Of a stretch of DNA of 43,506 bases, positions 7,672 to 15,487 are shown piece by piece. Source of the stretch: a virus; IMG/VR virus record IMGVR_UViG_3300022707_000146, positions 1 through 43,506 of that record, one strand, 5' to 3'. Under the pieces are notes generated by a model. It did no database searches. It worked only from the letters and a program-made list of their open reading frames with translations, and was not told the DNA's origin. Positions within the stretch are counted from its first letter, which is position 1. Each line of letters opens with the position of its first letter. The position numbers were made by a program, and so were the translations under genes.

Positions 7672-10233
7672 ATGGGTCAATGTTTAGATAAAACCTCTCA
7701 CTCTTGCGGAACTAGGCAGGGAGTGCAGGTATTCGAGAGGCCTGACGGTAATGTTGATGGATATTGTTTTTCCTGTGATACATACGTTAGGTATCCCTAT
7801 GGGGGTGAGAAGTCTGTCAAAGAGCTGCCTAAGAAGCGTATGGGTCTGTCCAAAAAGGAAACTAAGGCTAAGATAGCAGAAATAGATTCCCTCTCCTGTA
7901 TGGACCTCCCAGAGAGGCGCTTACGTAAGGATGCCCTTGAGCAATTTGGTATTAAGATAGGGCTGAGTGAGGAGGATGGTAAAACACCAGCATTCCACCA
8001 CTACCCCTATACTAAGGACGGAGAATTTGCATCATACAAGACACGCCTCATTGAAGGGAAACGTATGTGGTCTGTTGGAGACCAAACTGATGTAGACCTG
8101 TTCGGCTGGGAACAAGCCATAGCTACTGGAGCTAAACGATTAGTGATAGTGGAGGGTGAGTGCTTTAGGCCTGAGACAGAGGTGTTAACTCAACAAGGGT
8201 GGGTTAGTCTTAGGGACTATGATGGAGTTAGCCCTGTAATGGTTGCTCACCAAGAGGGGGATGGGGAATTTTCCACACCTATTGCCGTGGTTGATAAGTT
8301 CTACACTGGAGAGTTAGTAGAGTATAGATCTGGCTCTTACTACTCTTGCACCACACCCAAGCATAATTTAGTGAGGATAGATAAAAAGACTGGGGGCTGG
8401 TTTAAGTGCAAGGCTGGGGATAAAAAGAAGAAACACTACGCAGTACCACGCACTATCTCTAACCTTAGGTTTAGTGACAACACGTACAGCGTAGCCTTGG
8501 CTCAAGCTAAGGTAATGATAAGTGCTGACTTCACCCTCAGGAAGGAAGGGGACTTGTACGCCAGATTTAAAAAGGCCCGTAAAGTAGCTCGGTGTGTTAG
8601 GATACTAGACTCTTTAGGAGTTAGGTACACTATGAACTGGGACAACAACAAGGATTTTGCCAGCTTCTTTGTACACAGGGGACATGGGCTTGATGTCAGT
8701 AAGTTATTTAAGTTTGAGGACTTAGGGGCTACAAATGCCAGAGTAATGCTGGAAGAGTTGGTTCACTGGGATGGCAACACAGTGCCTAACCGGTGCCAGT
8801 TTGAATACTCCAGTAAAGAGTACCATAACGCCTGTTTTGTGCAGGCTTTAGCTCACACACTGGGGTACACTTCTACCATAATACCAAGAAATAATGAGTT
8901 CGGTAACTGGTATAAGGTGTCGGTACTGCTCAACAAGCAACACTCTTGCACTCAACAAGGTTACACACTAGCCCCCTACACCGGGCGTGTGATGTGCCTT
9001 ACGGTTAAATCTGGGATGCTTATGGTACGTCAGCGTGGTAGTGTATCTATATCAGGCAACTGTGATGCTGCCTCCTTGTGGAAGATACTACAGCTGTATC
9101 AAAAGGAGGAGTTTAAGGACTATCTACCTGCAATCACATCGCTACCTCACGGAGCTTCTGGAGCCGCTAGAGATTTAGCTAGGCTAGCCCCTAAGATACG
9201 TAGACATTTCAAGGATATTACATTCGTATTCGATGCTGATGAAGCTGGCAGGTTAGCCACCGAGGAAGCTTGTAAGGTGTTTCCTGAGGCCACCACCGTA
9301 GCATTACCAGCTAAGGATGCTAATGAATGTATTATGAAGGGGCTTGGTAAGGCAGCATTCAAGGCTGTCACATTCAACGCTAAGAAGCCTAAGAACACTA
9401 GGCTTGTTTGGGGCAGGGATGTACATGATGATGCTAAGAAACCTGCTGAATGGGGCTTGAGCTTCCCTTGGGAGGGGTTGACTAAGATAACTAGGGGATT
9501 ACGTTTTGGTGAAACTTATTACTTCGGTGCAGGTGAAAAGCTTGGCAAGAGTGAACTTGTTAATGCCCTAACTGCACACTTCATAGAGGAACATGACTTA
9601 AAGGTAATGGTTGCTAAACCAGAGGAAGCCAACAACAAAACCTATAAGATGGTGTTGTCTAAGATTGTAGGTAAGATATTCCATGACCCCACCAAGGAGT
9701 TTGACCCTGAGGCATATGAAAAGGGTGGAGATATCATTAGGGATAACTTATGTATGCTTAATCTATATCAACACATAGATTGGGAGACCCTCAAGGGGGA
9801 CATTATAGCAGCTACATCGGAGGGTGTTAAATTAGTTATCATTGACCCAATCACCAATCTAACTAACGGCATGTCCAACAGTGACATTGACGCCCACCTC
9901 AAAGGGGTGGCTCAAGAAGCTGCTGCTATGGCTATGGATTTAGATATAGCTATCATGTTCTTTTGTCATCTAAATAAGCCTGTTAAGGGGGCTACACCCT
10001 GGGACCGTGGAGGTAAGATTACTACGGATTACTTCGCGGGTAGTAGTGCTATGGCCCGTAGTTGTAATTACGCTATAGGTATACAGGGGAATAAAGACCC
10101 TGAATTACCACCTGAGGAGCGTAACATACGTGACCTAGTGATATTGGCTGACCGTGAGTTTGGTGAGAGCGGCACGGTTAGGTTGTACTGGGACCAGAAT
10201 ACTAGCCTATTTAACGAAATGAAAGGTGGATAA
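7672..10233 (+). CDS. Primase-helicase (T7 gp4-like) interrupted by an intein
   Basis: Precursor of 853 residues. The host protein has an N-terminal zinc-ribbon primase module (His/Cys near 10-12, CFSC at about 33-36) and a Toprim domain whose first acidic motif VEGE ends at residue 163 and whose DxD is Asp521/Asp523. The RecA-like DnaB-type helicase has a P-loop ending GKS at 625-627 and a Walker B Asp725. Residues 164-463 are an intein; after splicing a protein of about 553 residues remains, close to T7 gp4. It would unwind DNA and lay primers for the family A polymerase encoded downstream. Confidence 0.93.
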   Translation: MGQCLDKTSHSCGTRQGVQVFERPDGNVDGYCFSCDTYVRYPYGGEKSVKELPKKRMGLSKKETKAKIAEIDSLSCMDLPERRLRKDALEQFGIKIGLSEEDGKTPAFHHYPYTKDGEFASYKTRLIEGKRMWSVGDQTDVDLFGWEQAIATGAKRLVIVEGECFRPETEVLTQQGWVSLRDYDGVSPVMVAHQEGDGEFSTPIAVVDKFYTGELVEYRSGSYYSCTTPKHNLVRIDKKTGGWFKCKAGDKKKKHYAVPRTISNLRFSDNTYSVALAQAKVMISADFTLRKEGDLYARFKKARKVARCVRILDSLGVRYTMNWDNNKDFASFFVHRGHGLDVSKLFKFEDLGATNARVMLEELVHWDGNTVPNRCQFEYSSKEYHNACFVQALAHTLGYTSTIIPRNNEFGNWYKVSVLLNKQHSCTQQGYTLAPYTGRVMCLTVKSGMLMVRQRGSVSISGNCDAASLWKILQLYQKEEFKDYLPAITSLPHGASGAARDLARLAPKIRRHFKDITFVFDADEAGRLATEEACKVFPEATTVALPAKDANECIMKGLGKAAFKAVTFNAKKPKNTRLVWGRDVHDDAKKPAEWGLSFPWEGLTKITRGLRFGETYYFGAGEKLGKSELVNALTAHFIEEHDLKVMVAKPEEANNKTYKMVLSKIVGKIFHDPTKEFDPEAYEKGGDIIRDNLCMLNLYQHIDWETLKGDIIAATSEGVKLVIIDPITNLTNGMSNSDIDAHLKGVAQEAAAMAMDLDIAIMFFCHLNKPVKGATPWDRGGKITTDYFAGSSAMARSCNYAIGIQGNKDPELPPEERNIRDLVILADREFGESGTVRLYWDQNTSLFNEMKGG
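8161..9060 (+). mobile_element. Intein (300 residues) in the Toprim domain, with a homing-endonuclease-like core
   Basis: In-frame insertion of exactly 900 bases between VEGE and CDAASLWKIL of the primase-helicase. Splicing signatures: Cys1 followed by FRPETEVLTQ (block A), TPKH (block B), CLTVKSGMLMVRQRG (block F), and terminal SISGN followed by extein Cys464 (block G). The penultimate His is Gly, a variation I recall from phage inteins. The middle 180 residues contain two LAGLIDADG-like segments (near ALAQAKVMISADFTL and LEELVHWDGN), both diverged, so endonuclease activity is uncertain. Removal rejoins a normal Toprim motif. Confidence 0.92.
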
Positions 10234-10234
10234 A

Positions 10235-10759
10235 ATGAGCAGACTAATGATAACATCTGACCTACACTTAGGTCATGACAATGCTATTAAGTGGAGGCAA
10301 CAGTTCAGTACACCAGAAGAACATCATGAGACGTTGTTTGATAACTTGGCGTCTAATATAGGTAAGAGGGACACCTTAATAATGCTGGGTGACATGGCCT
10401 TTAACAGCCATTGGCTCCATCGCATAGCTGGTATTAAATGCCAGAAGAAAATATTAGTGTTGGGTAATCATGATACTGAGAGGGTGCATATTAGGGATAT
10501 AGTTTTATCTGGGGCTTATGATGACATGCACTCCTTGTACTATAAAAGGAATAAAATATTCAGCCATTGTCCTATACACCCCAAACACATGAGGGGTAAA
10601 GATTGTAATATCCATGGGCACTTACATGAGGAAATAATTACTGAAATTGGGCCGGGCTTCAGTACCCAACCTCACCATAAATACTTCAATGCTTGTGTAG
10701 AGCATACGGATTATAAGCCTATCCCTTTTGCTGAAATATTGGAGAGAATTAATGCTTAA
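10235..10759 (+). CDS. Calcineurin-like metallophosphoesterase
   Basis: Protein of 174 residues with every family motif: SDLHLGH at the N-terminus, LGDMAF, LGNHD, SHCPI and HGHLH. These bind two metal ions for phosphoester hydrolysis. I chose the ATG at 10235, which lies 5 bases after an AAAGGTGG site that overlaps the end of the primase-helicase gene; a GTG at 10226 is in frame but lies inside that site. The substrate is unknown; phage relatives are variously proposed to act on nucleotides or nucleic-acid ends. Confidence 0.9.
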   Translation: MSRLMITSDLHLGHDNAIKWRQQFSTPEEHHETLFDNLASNIGKRDTLIMLGDMAFNSHWLHRIAGIKCQKKILVLGNHDTERVHIRDIVLSGAYDDMHSLYYKRNKIFSHCPIHPKHMRGKDCNIHGHLHEEIITEIGPGFSTQPHHKYFNACVEHTDYKPIPFAEILERINA

Positions 10760-11237
10760 GATATTAGAGAAATTCTATATTGAAAATCGTCTATTGCTAG
10801 TCAAGCGATTAGCTAATCGTGCGGGTAGTATAGAGAATGCTGAAGATGTCTTACAGGAGTCATTCACTAGAGCTATTAAGTATCGGGCACACTTTGACCC
10901 CGATAAACGAGAGCTAGGGGCTTGGTTCAACACCATCATGAACAATGCTCTAAAGGACTTTAAACGTGATGACCGACTGGGGGGTATGGTTATTACGTAT
11001 GAAGAGGGCATGGAAGAAGCTTATGAGATGTCCCAAACTGACTATGACATGGCCAATCGCATTAGTAAAGCCATCTCTAATCGTGATGCAAATACTCGGT
11101 CTGTGTTACATCTATATTTTGAAAAGGAATGTAGGGTGGGGGAGATTAAGGAGATATTAGGTATACCATATAAAACCGTGGAGTCTATTATCTATCGTTT
11201 CAAGGCAGATATGTCTGATGAATTTGGAGAAGAATGA
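10752..11237 (+). CDS. ECF-like RNA polymerase sigma factor
   Basis: Protein of 161 residues with the two-domain plan of ECF sigma factors. Region 2 reads NAEDVLQESFTRAIKYRAHF then FDPDKRELGAWFNTIMNNAL; the C-terminal region 4 helix-turn-helix has LHLYFEKECRVGEIKEILG and IPYKTVESIIYRFK. No sigma-3 domain is seen. A GGAGAG site 5 bases before the ATG at 10752 fixes the start; an upstream in-frame TTG has no such support. It overlaps the phosphoesterase stop by 8 bases. In phiEco32 a comparable phage sigma factor directs host polymerase to phage promoters; the same is inferred here. Confidence 0.88.
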   Translation: MLKILEKFYIENRLLLVKRLANRAGSIENAEDVLQESFTRAIKYRAHFDPDKRELGAWFNTIMNNALKDFKRDDRLGGMVITYEEGMEEAYEMSQTDYDMANRISKAISNRDANTRSVLHLYFEKECRVGEIKEILGIPYKTVESIIYRFKADMSDEFGEE

Positions 11238-11701
11238 TGAGTGAAGAATTTAAAGCGTGGCCTAAGATACCAAGGTCTTGTGGTGAAAATGTAGTAATAA
11301 CAGAGAAGATGGATGGCACTAACTCCTGTATAGTTATACGGGATGTTGTCATAGTTGGTGTTCAATCTCGTAAAAGATTTATAACCCCTGAGGATGATAA
11401 CTATGGCTTTGCCACATGGGTTAAGGCTAACGAAGAGTCGTTACTAAGTTTGGGGGAAGGCCATCACTACGGTGAATGGGTTGGTCCGGGCATCCAAAAG
11501 AACCCACACAACCTACTAGAGAAGAGGTTGTTCCTATTCAACACATTCAGGTGGAACGAGAACAACCCTCAATTGCCTAGTTGTTGTAGTGTTGTACCTG
11601 TTTTATATAATGGGGAATTGGAAGATATTACTTTGGAGCTGGAGATGGCTGCCCTTAAGATTAAGTCCTTGGAGGCAGGGTATGTACCAGAGGGGTTATA
11701 A
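11237..11701 (+). CDS. RNA ligase family nucleotidyltransferase, frame-broken near its end
   Basis: Reads 154 residues as sequenced. The adenylation motif EKMDGTNS supplies the Lys nucleophile. GEWVGPGIQKN and LFLFNTFRW are typical of phage RNA ligases. The frame ends in a TAA right after PEG, in the middle of nucleotidyltransferase motif IV. Stepping back one base in the GGGG at 11692-11695 continues motifs IV-V to a TAA at 11770-11772 that overlaps the polymerase ATG (see separate entry). An ATG at 11234 is possible, but 11237 is better spaced from the GGAG site. Likely role: RNA end sealing. Confidence 0.82.
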   Translation: MSEEFKAWPKIPRSCGENVVITEKMDGTNSCIVIRDVVIVGVQSRKRFITPEDDNYGFATWVKANEESLLSLGEGHHYGEWVGPGIQKNPHNLLEKRLFLFNTFRWNENNPQLPSCCSVVPVLYNGELEDITLELEMAALKIKSLEAGYVPEGL

Positions 11702-11772
11702 CTTACTTCTGCAAGGCAAGGAGGTATGAGAAAACTACGTATAATTACTCCAAGGGTAAATGGTGTAGCTAA
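11692..11772 (+). pseudogene. Out-of-frame C-terminal end of the RNA ligase (-1 frame)
   Basis: From the GGGG at 11692 the -1 frame encodes VITYFCKARRYEKTTYNYSK and then GKWCS before TAA at 11770-11772. This fits the EG(V/L)xxY...K-T...KGKW pattern closing phage RNA ligases. The TAA overlaps the polymerase ATG as TAATG, the same junction style used across this genome, and without it there would be an atypical 70-base gap. It is either a lost G in a run of five, a sequencing indel, or a programmed -1 frameshift. Confidence 0.7.
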
Positions 11773-13127
11773 TGCACATTGGTAATGTATTCGACCTAGA
11801 GTGTGATGGGTTCAACCCCACCAAGATACATTGCTTATCCGTTAACGGGGGTAAGCTTAAATCTACCGCCAACTATGACAACATGCGTAAGTTCTTTCTA
11901 CAAGACAACTTAGTGTTAGTAGGACATAACATATCACTGTTTGACCTGCCTATAGTTGATAGGTTGTTAGGTATAGAAGTGAAGGCCAGGATAGTTGATA
12001 CCTTAGCCTTATCTTGGTACTTAGAGCCTGACCGTAAACGTCATGGACTTGAATACTATGGTGAAGACTTCGGCATACCTAAGCCAGTAGTTACTGACTG
12101 GGATGGGCTGACTACTGAAGAGTATATACATCGTTGTGAAGAGGATGTAAAGATAAACACCATGCTTTGGGAGAAGCAATGGAAACAACTGTTACGTATG
12201 TATGGCAGTGAAGAAGAAGCTTGGAGACTGATAGACTATCTATCCTTCAAGATGGACTGTGCTAGAGAGCAAGAGCGACGCAAGTGGAAGCTTGATATAC
12301 CCCTTGCCAAGGGCACGCTAGGTAAGCTCACTAAGCTCAAGGAAGAAAAGACTATAGAGCTTGCGGGGGCTATGCCTGACGTTCCTATTAAGTCTAAGAG
12401 GGAACGCCCTAAGAAGCCATACAAGCAGGATGGTAGCCTATCAGCTACAGGTATCAAGTGGGATATAATCACCAGAGAACATAACAAGTCATTTGATTTT
12501 GATGGAGTAGTTGAGGTGGTGACGGGGCATAAGCCCCCTAACCCAGGTAGTGTACCTCAATTAAAAGACTGGCTGTACTATTTCGGCTGGATTCCTGAAA
12601 CGTTTGAGTATAAACGCAACAAGGAAACTGGTGATGTAAGGAAAATACCTCAAATAAACCTTAAGCATGGTAAGGGTGTATGTCCCAGCATTAAGAGGTT
12701 GTTCGAGGTAGAGCCTGCTCTTAAAGTATTGGAAGGGTTATCAATACTAACACACAGAATCTCTATCTTCAAGGGGTTCCTTGCCAATGTAGATGATGAG
12801 GGGTATATTAAAGCTCAGATACAAGGCTTGACTAATACGCTTAGATTCAAACACAAAGTGGTGGTTAACCTGCCGGGTATTGATAAGCCCTACGGCGAGG
12901 ACGTGCGAGGATGTTTGATAGCGCCTGAAGGATACGAGCTATTAGGTAGTGATATGTGTTCACTAGAGGATCGTACAGGGATGCACTATCAACAACCCAT
13001 AGACCCTGACTATGTAGACCTTAAATCTGCTGAGGGTTATGACCCGCACCTACAAATGGCGGTGGTTGCAGGAATGATAACTCAAGACGAGATGGAGTTT
13101 TATAAATGGTATCAAAAGAATCATTAG
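11772..13127 (+). CDS. Family A DNA polymerase, N-terminal part (split gene)
   Basis: Protein of 451 residues. The N-terminal 3'-5' proofreading exonuclease has VFDLECDG, GHNISLFDLPIVD and a YIHRCEEDVKIN third motif. The polymerase part begins after about 190 and reaches motif A, SDMCSLEDRTG, with catalytic Asp394. The frame then stops at 13125-13127, before motif B, because an HNH endonuclease gene is inserted. The true polymerase sequence seems to end near Trp446; the last five residues are read from the insert. The rest of the polymerase is at 13545-14108 in the same reading phase. It would need to associate with that part to be active. Confidence 0.9.
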   Translation: MHIGNVFDLECDGFNPTKIHCLSVNGGKLKSTANYDNMRKFFLQDNLVLVGHNISLFDLPIVDRLLGIEVKARIVDTLALSWYLEPDRKRHGLEYYGEDFGIPKPVVTDWDGLTTEEYIHRCEEDVKINTMLWEKQWKQLLRMYGSEEEAWRLIDYLSFKMDCAREQERRKWKLDIPLAKGTLGKLTKLKEEKTIELAGAMPDVPIKSKRERPKKPYKQDGSLSATGIKWDIITREHNKSFDFDGVVEVVTGHKPPNPGSVPQLKDWLYYFGWIPETFEYKRNKETGDVRKIPQINLKHGKGVCPSIKRLFEVEPALKVLEGLSILTHRISIFKGFLANVDDEGYIKAQIQGLTNTLRFKHKVVVNLPGIDKPYGEDVRGCLIAPEGYELLGSDMCSLEDRTGMHYQQPIDPDYVDLKSAEGYDPHLQMAVVAGMITQDEMEFYKWYQKNH

Positions 13128-13582
13128 AAGATTATTTAGATTATAATTATATGTACACCAACAAAGGTGTGTTAACAAGGGCTTTCACACTAAGCCGCTG
13201 GAAGGAGGGAGAAGAGGTGGGTAGGTGTGTCGGCAAGCGGGGCTATAAAACTATCTATATATTAGGGAAGAGGTACTACACCCACCAAATTGTCTATTGG
13301 CTACACACCGGCGAGTGGCCGGATTTGATAGACCACATAGATGGAGATAAAACCAACAACGCCCCGCACAACTTACGTTCATCGTCTAAGGTAGAGAATG
13401 CCCTAAACTTGAAGGCTTGCCACAAGGACAACAGGTCAGGTTTTCTCGGGGTCACCTACAGAAAAGACACTGGTAAGTACTCTGCTAGGTTTAGGAACAA
13501 GAACTTAGGCTGTTATAACAGCCCAGAGGAGGCGCACGAAGTGTATGTTAAATTTAAAGCAGATGCAACAACTACCTCCTGA
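13106..13582 (+). CDS. HNH homing endonuclease with AP2-like domain, inserted in the DNA polymerase gene
   Basis: Protein of 158 residues. The HNH core is THQIVYWLHTGEWPDLIDHI then DGDKTNNAPHNLR (about 70-92). The C-terminal AP2-like DNA-binding region reads GFLGVTYRKDTGKYSARFR and ends in a SPEEAHEVY helix. It overlaps the upstream polymerase part by 22 bases and the downstream part by 38. It fills essentially the whole insertion, leaving no room for a group I intron, so it is an intron-less invader. Such genes spread by cutting uninterrupted copies of the target gene. Confidence 0.9.
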   Translation: MVSKESLEDYLDYNYMYTNKGVLTRAFTLSRWKEGEEVGRCVGKRGYKTIYILGKRYYTHQIVYWLHTGEWPDLIDHIDGDKTNNAPHNLRSSSKVENALNLKACHKDNRSGFLGVTYRKDTGKYSARFRNKNLGCYNSPEEAHEVYVKFKADATTTS

Positions 13583-14108
13583 TAAACAGGCGGCCATAAT
13601 AGCTAAGATAGGGGCAGCCCGCAAGAAAGGAAAGGCAACTAACTATGCGGCTACTTATGGGGCTGGTGGAGCTACCATAGCCCGAGGAGCTAACGTTAGT
13701 AAGGCTGAGGGAGACAAGCTGGTTGAAGCCTACTGGAAACTTAACTGGTCTATTCCTGCGGTTGCAGAAGGGCTGACAGTCCGAACTTTCAATGGACGTA
13801 AGTGGCTACACAACCCCGTGAGTGGTTTTTGGTATAGCCTTAGGTATGAAAAGGACCGTTGGTCAACTTTAAATCAGGGTACTGGTGTTTATTGTTTTGA
13901 TATGTGGGTTAAGTATGTGCGTTCTAAGGGGCTTCCCATCCTAGGACAAATGCACGATGAAATTATTGGCCTAGTGAGGAAAGGTCTGAGGGAGAGAGCC
14001 ACTGCTGTTTGTAAATGGGCAGTGGGTGAAGTTAATAAAGAGCTAAATCTCAATCGGGATTTAGATGTTGATGTTCAATTTGGAGAGAGTTATGCCGATA
14101 TTCACTAA
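13545..14108 (+). CDS. Family A DNA polymerase, C-terminal part (split gene)
   Basis: Protein of 187 residues carrying the remaining active-site motifs. Motif B (O helix) is complete with Arg26, Lys30, Tyr34 and Tyr38-Gly39 in RKKGKATNYAATYG. Motif C is QMHDEII with His137-Asp138-Glu139. It lacks motif A, which is in the upstream part. The ATG at 13545 lies 12 bases after AGGAGG (13527-13532), a site formed inside the HNH codons for Pro-Glu-Glu-Ala. Genuine polymerase sequence probably starts at Met7 (13563). Its end overlaps the next gene. Confidence 0.88.
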   Translation: MLNLKQMQQLPPDKQAAIIAKIGAARKKGKATNYAATYGAGGATIARGANVSKAEGDKLVEAYWKLNWSIPAVAEGLTVRTFNGRKWLHNPVSGFWYSLRYEKDRWSTLNQGTGVYCFDMWVKYVRSKGLPILGQMHDEIIGLVRKGLRERATAVCKWAVGEVNKELNLNRDLDVDVQFGESYADIH

Positions 14109-14325
14109 TTTTAATCTTGGTAAAGAAGCTAAGAAGTACAACGAGAAACAAACAGCTTTACGTAAGACATTCTTAAGTAGAGTGCAATCTTATATACGGG
14201 CTGAGAAGTTTGCTGCTGACGATGCTCAGGTAGCTGTAGATGCTTTTACAAAAGAGCGTGACTTAGCTCAGCTCAGGGCAGCAGAGGGAGAAGTGTTACT
14301 AGAGGAGCTGGGAAGTGAAAGCTAG
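14092..14325 (+). CDS. Hypothetical helical protein
   Basis: Protein of 77 residues starting MPIFTNFNLGKEAKKYNEKQ, mostly charged helix with heptad-like spacing, so probably a coiled coil. I chose ATG 14092 because GGAGAG (14082-14087) lies 4-5 bases upstream; longer in-frame starts lack a site. It overlaps the polymerase end by 17 bases. Function unknown. Confidence 0.7.
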   Translation: MPIFTNFNLGKEAKKYNEKQTALRKTFLSRVQSYIRAEKFAADDAQVAVDAFTKERDLAQLRAAEGEVLLEELGSES

Positions 14326-14491
14326 TGAGTTGATACAACAGTCTTGTTGTGGACAAATAGGTGACAAGGCTTTGTATCTTGAGAGGGTTAGGTATATGGA
14401 AGAGGCACTAGAGAGATTGATGCTAGTGGATTCTAAATACGTTTATGATAATTGTGGTTATACAATAGGAGATTTAAAAGGTGTGGGGTAA
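14315..14491 (+). CDS. Small hypothetical protein
   Basis: Protein of 58 residues from a GTG start, overlapping the preceding stop. AGGAG at 14302-14306 is 8 bases upstream. The middle is an amphipathic helix (YLERVRYMEEALERLML), and two adjacent Cys lie near residues 11-12. No recognisable family. The overlap at both ends and the good ribosome site support it as real. Confidence 0.6.
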   Translation: MKASELIQQSCCGQIGDKALYLERVRYMEEALERLMLVDSKYVYDNCGYTIGDLKGVG

Positions 14492-14588
14492 AATTAAAAA
14501 TTGGGCGTACAGAAATGAGATACTGGCTCTCTTCATCATTGATTTAGCGGTTGGTCTATTTTTAATTAGTTTAATATTATTATTATAA
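14481..14588 (+). CDS. Single-span membrane microprotein
   Basis: Protein of 35 residues from GTG 14481, 9 bases after AGGAG (14467-14471). A basic N-terminus (KIKNWAYRNE) precedes one 21-residue hydrophobic helix, giving an expected cytoplasmic N-terminus. It overlaps the preceding gene by 11 bases. One of several tiny membrane proteins in this arm; function unknown. Confidence 0.5.
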   Translation: MWGKIKNWAYRNEILALFIIDLAVGLFLISLILLL

Positions 14589-14600
14589 GGAATAAGTACA

Positions 14601-14792
14601 ATGAATAAATACGAAGTTGACGTCGATTGGGCTGGCTACAGCCGGGGCTATTCCACTTACATAGTGGAAGCTGAGTCTGAAGAAGAAGCTATGAATAGTT
14701 ACTACCTAGGTGAAAAGATAGAACATGAAACTGTCCGGGATGATACAGATAGTGAGGTGTCTTCAGTAACTTTAATTAAAGAGGAAAAATAA
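14601..14792 (+). CDS. Hypothetical acidic protein
   Basis: Protein of 63 residues, acidic, with an aromatic-rich N-terminal third (YEVDVDWAGYSRGYSTYIVEA). AAGGAA lies before the ATG. It sits immediately upstream of the SSB-like gene, with 1 base between. The pattern YIVEAESEEEA resembles small phage proteins of unknown role. No function assigned. Confidence 0.7.
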   Translation: MNKYEVDVDWAGYSRGYSTYIVEAESEEEAMNSYYLGEKIEHETVRDDTDSEVSSVTLIKEEK

Positions 14793-14793
14793 T

Positions 14794-15486
14794 ATGAGTT
14801 TAAATGCAAAGAAAATAACTGGTGGTAAGAAGATAAATGCACAGGTGGCTATGGATGCTGGTAGTTATCCAGCCCGTGTAGTGCAGATACTAGATTTGGG
14901 GTTGCAAGAGCAACAGCCCTACAAAGGGGAAGCTAAGCCACCTAAGAATGAGATTATGCTTACTTATGAATTCTTGGATGAGTTCTGTTTGGATGATGGG
15001 GGAGAGGAGATGGAAGATAAGCCTCGTTGGTTGTCTGAGACATTCCCTTTTAATAGTTTGAATGCTGACTTGGCTAAGTCTACTAAGCGCTACTATGCAC
15101 TAGACCCAGACGAGGAGTTTGATGGTGACTTCACACTACTGGCTGAGTGCCCTTGTGTAGTGACTGTAGTTAACCGTGAGGGGAATGGTAAGCATAAGGG
15201 TAAGGTGTTTAATAACATTGGTGGTGTGTCTGGTATGCGGGCTAAGGATGCCACTAAGGCTGCCCCACTACAGAATCCAGTGAAGGTGTTTGTCTTAGAT
15301 GAACCTGATATGGAAGTGTTCGGTTCCTTGCCTGAATGGTTACAGGATAAGATTAAAGGTAACTTGGAGTTTAATGGCAGTGCATTGCAAGAGGCTCTTG
15401 AGGGGGGTGGTAAAGAGAAGGAAGAGAAGCCTGAGGATAAGCCAGCTAAGAAGGCTGAACCTAAAGATGACGATGGGGATTGGTAA
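14794..15486 (+). CDS. Single-stranded DNA-binding protein, T7 gp2.5-like architecture
   Basis: Protein of 230 residues. A beta-rich core (about 15-170) is followed by a linker dense in Lys/Glu and an acidic C-terminal tail ending in DDDGDW. An acidic tail with a terminal aromatic residue is typical of phage SSBs such as T7 gp2.5, where it contacts polymerase and helicase. The gene lies between the polymerase and exonuclease genes, as expected for a replication SSB. Assignment comes from architecture and context rather than a clear family motif. Confidence 0.7.
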   Translation: MSLNAKKITGGKKINAQVAMDAGSYPARVVQILDLGLQEQQPYKGEAKPPKNEIMLTYEFLDEFCLDDGGEEMEDKPRWLSETFPFNSLNADLAKSTKRYYALDPDEEFDGDFTLLAECPCVVTVVNREGNGKHKGKVFNNIGGVSGMRAKDATKAAPLQNPVKVFVLDEPDMEVFGSLPEWLQDKIKGNLEFNGSALQEALEGGGKEKEEKPEDKPAKKAEPKDDDGDW

Positions 15487-15487
15487 T

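Noticed and set aside
13107-13562. Group I intron in the DNA polymerase gene
   Set aside because: The insertion is about 453 bases and almost all of it codes for the HNH protein, which overlaps both polymerase parts; no room remains for a ribozyme core, and I could not find its conserved stems.
13106-13582. Intein in the DNA polymerase
   Set aside because: The upstream frame ends in TAG with further in-frame stops, the HNH protein starts in another frame, and no splicing blocks (Cys/Ser1, TxxH, HN-Cys) are present.
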